Assembly: GCF_000406965.1 (NCBI RefSeq) | Contig: NZ_KE136362.1 | Coordinates: 75,528-139,527, forward strand | Source: Enterococcus avium ATCC 14025 | Lineage (GTDB): Bacteria; Bacillota; Bacilli; Lactobacillales; Enterococcaceae | DNA length: 64,000 nucleotides | Direction of reading: 5' to 3' | Shown here: positions 59,003 through 64,000 of the stretch, in pieces | How the letters are laid out: each line of letters begins with the position of its first letter | How positions within the stretch are numbered: position 1 is the first letter of the stretch | Made by a program: the position numbers and the translations under genes | The notes under the pieces: model-generated | What the model saw: only the letters and a program-made list of their open reading frames with translations | The model's database searches: none | Told to the model about the DNA's origin: nothing

Positions 59003-59770
59003 ATGTTTGATTTGAGTGGAAAAGTAGCTGTGGTAACTGGTGCCAGCAGTGGATTAGGTCGCGATGCGGCAATTGCGTATGCCGAAGCTGGAGCAGATGT
59101 GGTTTTATTAGCTAGACGTTTGGAACGTTTAGAGGAATTGGCGGAAGAGATTAAGAAGATGGGTCGCGATGTTTTGGCGATCAAAATGGATGTGACAGAT
59201 GAAGAAAATGTTAAAGCGGGTATTCAACAAGCCTACGATCATTTTGGCCATCTAGATATTTTGCTGAATAATGCAGGGATCGCGGTGCATGGCGGTGTAG
59301 ATTCCTTAACCGTAGAGGCCTTCGATAAATCAATGGACGTGAATGTCAAAGGAATCTTTTTAGTTAGTAAATATGTTGTTCAGCACATGATTGAAAATAA
59401 ATACGGCAAGATTGTTAACGTAGCGTCAATCAACGCAGTGATGGCGGACAAAGCCGATATTTTCATTCGCCACTCATACAATGCCAGTAAAGCAGCAGTC
59501 GTTGGACTAACCAAAGGAATGGCTGCCAGTTACGGAAAACATAATATTACCACTAATGCAGTAGGTCCTGGGCTGTTCGAATCAGAAATGACTGAGGATA
59601 CCTTATTCAAGTCGGATGATTTCTTGACTATGTACAACACGATGAATCCGATGAGTCGCCCGGGAAGACGTGGAGAATTGAATGGAACAATTCTTTATTT
59701 CTCAAGTGAAGCGTCTAGCTATACAAATGGACAGTTCATCATTGTTGATGGGGGAACATCCATCGTTTAA
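59003..59770 (+). CDS. Short-chain dehydrogenase/reductase
   Basis: 255 residues. Cofactor motif TGASSGLGRDAA (about 12-23), NNAG, and Tyr-Lys in SYNASKAAVVGL (about 156-160, with Y then K four residues later). ARRLERLEEL after strand 2 favours NADP. The C-terminal SSYTNGQFIIVDGGTSIV is typical of gluconate 5-dehydrogenase/3-oxoacyl reductase-like members. AAAAGGAGG precedes the ATG. It may share the MerR regulator with the preceding gene. Confidence 0.82.
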   Translation: MFDLSGKVAVVTGASSGLGRDAAIAYAEAGADVVLLARRLERLEELAEEIKKMGRDVLAIKMDVTDEENVKAGIQQAYDHFGHLDILLNNAGIAVHGGVDSLTVEAFDKSMDVNVKGIFLVSKYVVQHMIENKYGKIVNVASINAVMADKADIFIRHSYNASKAAVVGLTKGMAASYGKHNITTNAVGPGLFESEMTEDTLFKSDDFLTMYNTMNPMSRPGRRGELNGTILYFSSEASSYTNGQFIIVDGGTSIV

Positions 59771-59867
59771 ATCAATTAACGGAGCACTTTCTCAAAAGAG
59801 AGGGTGCTTTTTTGTCGCTCATCACAGCATTTTAACAAGATCGAGTCTCTTTCGTTCCTATTTTTGC

Positions 59868-59873
59868 TACAAT
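59868..59873 (+). promoter_or_regulatory. Extended -10 promoter of the zinc-ribbon membrane protein gene
   Basis: TGCTACAAT (59865-59873), an extended -10; no clear -35. Confidence 0.4.
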
Positions 59874-59939
59874 GAGCAGGTACATAAACAATTGAGCGAT
59901 TGATTAAAGAAGAAAAATCAAGGAACAGGGAGGATATAC

Positions 59940-61016
59940 ATGAAGAATTGCCCTAATTGCGATCATGAGAATTTGACCGATGCGCGTTTTTGTGAAGAGT
60001 GTGGTCAGCCTTTTACGATAGAGATAGCTGAAAGCAAAATCCAGGATTTTCACTTTTGTTCCAATTGTGGAGAAGCGATCCAAGCGAAGGCAGTCTTTTG
60101 CTCTAATTGTGGACAACAGCTAAAATTGTCCCCTAACTCAATGGTTAAATCGAGAAAAGAACTTTCAAGAAAACAAAAAATGGCTCTTTGCAGCACACTT
60201 GCAGTAATTGTGCTACTTATAAGCGGTCTTTTATTTGGTTGTTATTATTATAGCTATCCGCAGCAGTTGGATCGCTTAGCCCAAACCTTCAAAACACAAG
60301 ACCCAAAGAATATCTCGGAGGTTGTCACGTCAGAAGATCCTAATTATAGAGTTACTGCAGGGGAGTTGAAAAAATTTATCAGCTATTATCAAGAGGAGAA
60401 TCATAAAGGTGAATTTGCTGATTTTTTGTACGATTTGAAAAATAATCCGGGACAATTAGCAGATTTTTCACTTCACCAAAGAGGAAGGTACTTCGGGGTA
60501 TTCCCACGCTATCAATTAGTGATCCAGCCTGTTTATTTGACGGTTACGGCAGATCAGGCGGATATTCAGTTAGCACTTGATGATAAGAAATTAGCGACTT
60601 CAAAAAGCGGCAATTATCAGATAACTTGGGGTCCTCTTACACCTGGAAGTTATCGAGTTGCAGGAAAATCAGATGATGTGCAGTCTGTATCTAGTCAAAG
60701 GCTGATTCGCTATCAGAATCCTGATTTTGAGACAGATAGCCATGTTACTGTCAGTCTTCATAAGATTTCCTTCAAAGTTACCTCAAATAGAGATGGTGCG
60801 AACGTTTTGGTAAATGATCAAGCTGTTGCTACGATCAGAAATGGACAGGCGGAGATCAAAGATATGGTCTGGCATCAGGGGTTGACGATTCAATTAAGCG
60901 TTAAAGACAACCAGGATCAATTGAAAAGTGCGACCTATCAAATTGCCGCTGGTAAATATTTAGCGGAAGAGTATCATGCGAATCGCCCTGAATCAGAAAT
61001 CAAGCTAGATTTTTAA
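59940..61016 (+). CDS. TcaA-like zinc-ribbon membrane protein
   Basis: 358 residues. Two N-terminal zinc ribbons, CPNCDHENLTDARFCEECG (about 4-22) and CSNCGEAIQAKAVFCSNCG (about 40-58), a basic linker, one membrane helix (about 80-104) and a large extracellular part with repeated beta domains. This layout is that of TcaA/YvbJ proteins, which in Staphylococcus aureus affect glycopeptide susceptibility. Function here is not known. GGGAGG precedes the ATG. Confidence 0.75.
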   Translation: MKNCPNCDHENLTDARFCEECGQPFTIEIAESKIQDFHFCSNCGEAIQAKAVFCSNCGQQLKLSPNSMVKSRKELSRKQKMALCSTLAVIVLLISGLLFGCYYYSYPQQLDRLAQTFKTQDPKNISEVVTSEDPNYRVTAGELKKFISYYQEENHKGEFADFLYDLKNNPGQLADFSLHQRGRYFGVFPRYQLVIQPVYLTVTADQADIQLALDDKKLATSKSGNYQITWGPLTPGSYRVAGKSDDVQSVSSQRLIRYQNPDFETDSHVTVSLHKISFKVTSNRDGANVLVNDQAVATIRNGQAEIKDMVWHQGLTIQLSVKDNQDQLKSATYQIAAGKYLAEEYHANRPESEIKLDF

Positions 61017-61083
61017 CTAAACCTAATGAAGCGGACTGATCAAATCGAATGCTTTATAGTAATGTAACAGATGATACAGAAGA

Positions 61084-61120
61084 AGAGGAGTGCCTAAAAA
61101 AATTAGGCGCTCCTCTTTTT
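61084..61120. terminator. Bidirectional terminator between the zinc-ribbon gene and the nuclease gene
   Basis: AGAGGAGTGCCTA pairs with TAGGCGCTCCTCT (one G-T pair), with a T-run on the plus strand. Confidence 0.85.
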
Positions 61121-61123
61121 GAA

Positions 61124-62125
61124 TCAATAGCATTTGGCGCAGGCTGTTAACCCGCGAGCTTGAGCTTCTTCTAAGGTAGCAGGGGAGTAGGTACCGTTGC
61201 CGCATTTATGAGTGTGATATTTGCTGCCTGTGGGTGTAACGTAAACCGTTTGTCCTTGAGCAGGTTCAGCAGCCTGCTGAGCCTGGGCCTCTTGCTGAGC
61301 ACGTGCAGCTTCCTCTGCTTGAGCTTGCGCCGCTGCTTCTTGAGCGATGCGTTGTTCTTCGGCCTGTCTAGCCGCCGCTGCTTCTTCGGCGATGCGCTTT
61401 TCTTCGGCTTTTTTAGCTGCTTCCGCTTGTTCTGCTGCACGTTTTTCCTCGGCTTCTTTTGCCTCTTGTTCCTTTTTCTGCCGTTCTGCTTCTGCTTTTT
61501 TGGCTGCTATTTCTTCTTCCAGTGCTTTTAAATGAGCCGTCACTGCTGCTTGATTGTACCCTTTATCAGCTTGTGCGTAGTTTTCAATGCTCCAAATATT
61601 TTGTTTTCGTTCCTTGGCTTGTTGCTCGGCTTTTTTGATCTTGTCTTGATATTTCGTATTTTTACTTTTCGTACTGCGTACCATCCCCAAGCCTTCATTA
61701 GCAAGGGTTTCTTGTACGAGTTTGCCATCTGCCCAAACATAAACCAGTTCTCTTTTTTTACTATCACGCTTCTTGCCCTTGTCGTACTCGATCTGAATTT
61801 TTTTTGCATTTTTCAGTAGTTCTTTTGTCCGATTTTTGGCTTCTTTTGCGTAAGGACTCTCCTTTTTTAGCTCAGGAGTATCAATCAGTAAATATTTAGC
61901 TGTAATGTTCTTACCATTTTTCAGTTTGAAGCGTGTTGTGTCGCCGTCAATATATTTCTTGACGTTGACCGTAATTTTCTTGTTGGCAGTTCGTTTAATC
62001 TTTGCCTTTTCCTCAGTCTTTGTTTTAGCAGCCTCTGCTTGATACTGTGGTGTCGGCGTAGAAAATAGAAAACTAAATAATAGTGCAAATGTAACCCCCA
62101 GCTTAACCCCAATCTGCTTTTTCAT
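61124..62125 (-). CDS. Secreted thermonuclease-family protein with EA-rich repeats
   Basis: 333 residues. A signal peptide (about 1-32) is followed by a SNase-like domain (about 45-190) with IDGDTTRFKL and LIDTPELKK (catalytic Asp/Arg region) and ELVYVWADGKLVQETLANEG. Then an Ala/Glu/Lys-rich helical stretch follows (about 205-285), including three tandem 15-residue units (EKRAAEQAEAAKKAE and two variants). The C-terminus carries YHTHKCG ... CAKCY, a Cys/His metal motif seen in other secreted nucleases. AAGGAGG precedes the ATG. It probably degrades nucleic acids outside the cell. Confidence 0.82.
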   Translation of the reverse strand: MKKQIGVKLGVTFALLFSFLFSTPTPQYQAEAAKTKTEEKAKIKRTANKKITVNVKKYIDGDTTRFKLKNGKNITAKYLLIDTPELKKESPYAKEAKNRTKELLKNAKKIQIEYDKGKKRDSKKRELVYVWADGKLVQETLANEGLGMVRSTKSKNTKYQDKIKKAEQQAKERKQNIWSIENYAQADKGYNQAAVTAHLKALEEEIAAKKAEAERQKKEQEAKEAEEKRAAEQAEAAKKAEEKRIAEEAAAARQAEEQRIAQEAAAQAQAEEAARAQQEAQAQQAAEPAQGQTVYVTPTGSKYHTHKCGNGTYSPATLEEAQARGLTACAKCY

Positions 62126-62445
62126 TTATTATCCTCCTTCTATAATTTGTTTAAAAATAATTATTTAACCATGTAGGTGTACTTAAATGATACTACATCT
62201 TTTTATAAATTTGATATTAAATCAAACTAAATAATTTTTTAGAATTTTAATAATCGGATATTGAGATAGGCACATGTTTTTAAATGACTAAAAAAGTTAT
62301 TTAGATTTTCCGAGATAAATTTCAAAAATTAAGCAGTCTAGGTTCTGAAACACTTCCAGCCATATACGTTTTTAGGTTCTACTCATTAGACAAATTAAAG
62401 GTCTTTTCATTTTGTAAAATAGGCTCTTATTTCTTTAAAATAGAG

Positions 62446-62474
62446 TTGACGGGTTATTGTTAGGTATCTAATAA
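62446..62474 (+). promoter_or_regulatory. Upstream promoter (P1) of the MarR gene
   Basis: TTGACG, 17 bases, TAATAA. The first operator (62460-62471) overlaps its -10 box. Confidence 0.5.
62460..62471. promoter_or_regulatory. MarR-type operator 1
   Basis: TTAGGTATCTAA, the inverted form of operator 2, preceded by G to give the GTTAG half-site known from MepR. Confidence 0.6.
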
Positions 62475-62494
62475 TTAGAAATGGAATTTTTTTG

Positions 62495-62523
62495 TTGACA
62501 ATTTTTTTTGAAGCGTGTATATT
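62495..62523 (+). promoter_or_regulatory. Downstream promoter (P2) of the MarR gene
   Basis: TTGACA, 17 bases, TATATT, nearly consensus. Confidence 0.75.
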
Positions 62524-62535
62524 CTTTTCGAACAG

Positions 62536-62547
62536 TTAGATACCTAA
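62536..62547. promoter_or_regulatory. MarR-type operator 2
   Basis: TTAGATACCTAA, just downstream of the P2 start, the reverse complement of operator 1. Confidence 0.6.
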
Positions 62548-62571
62548 TTATTTTGCGAAGGAGGAAATCTT

Positions 62572-62991
62572 TTGGATAAATTGGTCATTTCAAATTTGCT
62601 GCGTTCAATTATGAATAAATCTCGCGAATCGATGGAGCAACGTGTCAAGGATATGGATATCAGCCCGCAACAAGGACGGATGATCTCTTATATCGTGCAA
62701 AACGAAGACAAGGGATTGATTCAAAAGGACTTAGCAGAAGTATTTCAACGCCGTGGAGCAAGTATTACGAGTATGTTGCAGGGGTTAGAGAAAAAAGGCT
62801 ACATCGAACGCCGGATTCCAGAAAACAACGAACGGCAAAAGAATATTTTTGTATTACCTAAAGGAAAAGCATTGGTTGACGAAACAAACGAAGCTTTTTA
62901 CGCAGCCGAGAAAGAATTGGTCCACGCACTGAATGAAGACGAAGTCCAACAATTGACGGAGCTGTTAAGAAAAATTGATCGAAGCCTTTAG
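62572..62991 (+). CDS. MarR-family repressor (MepR-like)
   Basis: 139 residues. Winged HTH with DLAEVFQRRGASITSMLQGL (about 62-81) and the wing EKKGYIERRIPENNERQKN, with dimer helices at both ends. The TTG start follows GAAGGAGG. It lies 80 bases before a MATE efflux gene, and GTTAG-type operators occur ahead of both genes, which is the MepR-MepA arrangement. It should be relieved by cationic drugs or dyes if it acts like MepR. Confidence 0.85.
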   Translation: MDKLVISNLLRSIMNKSRESMEQRVKDMDISPQQGRMISYIVQNEDKGLIQKDLAEVFQRRGASITSMLQGLEKKGYIERRIPENNERQKNIFVLPKGKALVDETNEAFYAAEKELVHALNEDEVQQLTELLRKIDRSL

Positions 62992-63026
62992 TCAACAAGC
63001 AACAATTGCTTGCTTGCAATAAAATA

Positions 63027-63040
63027 GTTAGAAGTCTAAC
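63027..63040. promoter_or_regulatory. MarR-type operator 3, ahead of the MATE gene
   Basis: GTTAGA-AG-TCTAAC, a 6-bp inverted repeat with the same GTTAG half-site, 31 bases before the MATE start. Confidence 0.55.
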
Positions 63041-63071
63041 ATTTAAAAATCTAATAAAAGAAGGAATTATT

Positions 63072-64000
63072 ATGGAAGAATTTGAAGTGAATGAATCAAA
63101 TATTTACTATTTAAAAGAAAGTCCGATTCGTAAAGCCATCGTCCATCTATCAATTCCGATGATGATCGGAATCTCAGCGACAACAATCTACAATTTGATC
63201 AATGCATATTTCATTGGTTTAATCCACGATACGAACATGATGTCCGCAATTACCTTAGCGATGCCAATCACGATTATTTTAATGGCTGTTGGGAATATGT
63301 TTGGAGTCGGTGGAGGAAGTTTTATCACACGGCTACTAGGCAGCGGGGATACTCAAAAAGGGAAGAAAGTTGCTGGCTATTCTTTCTACGCAAGTATCAT
63401 TCTAGGAATAATCATCGGCATCGTAGCGATCATTTTTATGAATCCCTTTGTTCATTTGTTGGGTGCAGATAGTCAAACAATACTTTACACCAAACAATAT
63501 GCAACCATTCTATTTGCTGGTGGTGCCGCGTTTATCCTGAATTTTGCTTTGGAACAATTAGTACGTTCTGAGGGTGCGTCAAAAGAATCCATGTATGGCA
63601 TGTTTATCAGTGTTGCTGTCAGTATTGTTCTGGATGCCTTGCTGATTTTAGTCTTTAATCTGCATGTGATTGGTGCAGGAATCTCGATTGTGATCGCAAA
63701 CCTTGCATCAACAACCTATTATGTATGGTTCTTGGAGAGTAAAAGTGAATCATTGAAGGGCTTCTTAAAGCATTTCAAGCTCTCGCTCAAGAATCAATTA
63801 GAAGTCTATAAAATCGGTGTTTCTGAACTGTTCAAATCGGCGTTTATGATTGTCACAACTCTATTATTGAACAATTTTTCTGTTCAATATGGAGACAATG
63901 TTGTTGCCAGCTTTGGTATCGCCGTTCGCATTACACAATTGCCAGAATTTTTGACGATGGGGCTATTTTTAGGTGCGATGCCGCTATTCGCCTACAGTTT
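63072..64000 (+). CDS. MATE-family multidrug efflux transporter, N-terminal part
   Basis: Open from the ATG at 63072 (AGAAGGAATT upstream) to the end of the window: 309 residues, with the C-terminal third missing. IRKAIVHLSIPMMIGISATT, NAYFIGLIHDTN, MFGVGGGSFITRLLG and ALEQLVRSEGASKESMYG are those of the MATE (MepA/DinF-like) family. About eight membrane helices are visible. It likely exports cationic drugs using a Na or proton gradient and is controlled by the MarR gene before it. Confidence 0.85.
   Translation, partial: MEEFEVNESNIYYLKESPIRKAIVHLSIPMMIGISATTIYNLINAYFIGLIHDTNMMSAITLAMPITIILMAVGNMFGVGGGSFITRLLGSGDTQKGKKVAGYSFYASIILGIIIGIVAIIFMNPFVHLLGADSQTILYTKQYATILFAGGAAFILNFALEQLVRSEGASKESMYGMFISVAVSIVLDALLILVFNLHVIGAGISIVIANLASTTYYVWFLESKSESLKGFLKHFKLSLKNQLEVYKIGVSELFKSAFMIVTTLLLNNFSVQYGDNVVASFGIAVRITQLPEFLTMGLFLGAMPLFAYS

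Larger units (their letters stand above)
62126..62571. other. Intergenic region between the nuclease and MarR genes
   Basis: 446 bases, very AT-rich. Holds the palindrome TTTGATATTAAATCAAA (62210-62226), two tandem promoters and two MarR-type operators for the gene at 62572. No coding frame is seen. Confidence 0.6.

Noticed and set aside
61208..61531. Cys/Phe/Leu-rich frame of 107 codons on the plus strand opposite the nuclease gene
   Set aside because: Its composition is the mirror of the Glu/Ala/Lys repeat on the other strand; there is no ribosome site.
1..64000. CRISPR arrays, tRNA or rRNA genes, prophage or integrative element modules
   Set aside because: No regular short spaced repeats, no cloverleaf or rRNA-like sequence, and no integrase, capsid or relaxase genes were found other than the IS91-type transposase.

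Overview
The window reads as chromosomal DNA of a low-GC Gram-positive bacterium of the Lactobacillales, most likely an Enterococcus. The grounds are the many PTS permeases with PRD-type activators, the rbsRKDU ribose cluster, the BusR-BusA glycine betaine system, AGGAGG-type ribosome binding sites with frequent TTG/GTG starts, and U-tailed terminators. The species was not determined. No rRNA, tRNA, CRISPR array, prophage or replication origin was seen.

Layout. 1-4.2 kb: the end of a sorbitol/glucitol-type PTS operon (SAF-domain dehydrogenase, GutM, IIC, IIBC, IIA) and a SorC-type regulator. 4.3-9 kb: a membrane-anchored alpha/beta hydrolase, then rbsR-rbsK-rbsD-rbsU with operators. 9-10.7 kb: four small unknown genes. 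10.8-12.4 kb: an IS91-family (HUH) insertion sequence. 12.5-18 kb: a beta-glucoside PTS operon (IIA, GH1 phospho-glucosidase, IIB, IIC, PRD activator) carrying a structured repeat. 18-24.8 kb: a frameshifted nupC, busR, an FAD oxidase, and the busAA-busAB betaine transporter with a BusR-like operator. 25.4-37.5 kb: two galactitol-family PTS modules, each with its own PRD regulator and sugar-phosphate enzymes, bracketed by a 34-bp direct repeat. 38-43.8 kb: a SorC-type regulator and an acetoin-type dehydrogenase complex (E1 alpha, E1 beta, E2, E3) with a cre site and an array of repeated motifs at the promoter. 43.9-50 kb: proC, an AraC regulator, small genes, a TauE/SafE exporter, a frameshifted Asp-box membrane protein and a rifampin ADP-ribosyltransferase. 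50.4-53.8 kb: a P-type metal ATPase with CPG in the ion site, a free HMA protein, a Dps-like protein and a Crp/Fnr regulator. 53.8-57.6 kb: a Fur-boxed siderophore ABC transporter. 58-64 kb: a MerR regulator with two targets, a TcaA-like zinc-ribbon protein, a secreted nuclease, and a MarR-MATE efflux pair.

How the genes work together. Most of the window is carbohydrate uptake and catabolism: phosphorylating permeases feed aldolase and dehydrogenase steps, each controlled by a local PTS-sensing or sugar-phosphate-sensing regulator. The rest is stress and metal physiology: betaine uptake, metal efflux, iron scavenging and drug efflux. The strongest unexplained signals are a pair of intergenic repeats whose stems differ by compensatory base changes (14270-14432 and 40041-40154), a shared FNR-like box TTGAT-N4-GTCAA upstream of both the TauE gene and the metal ATPase operon, a catalytic-cysteine-less IIB protein, and single-base frameshifts in nupC and the Asp-box gene.
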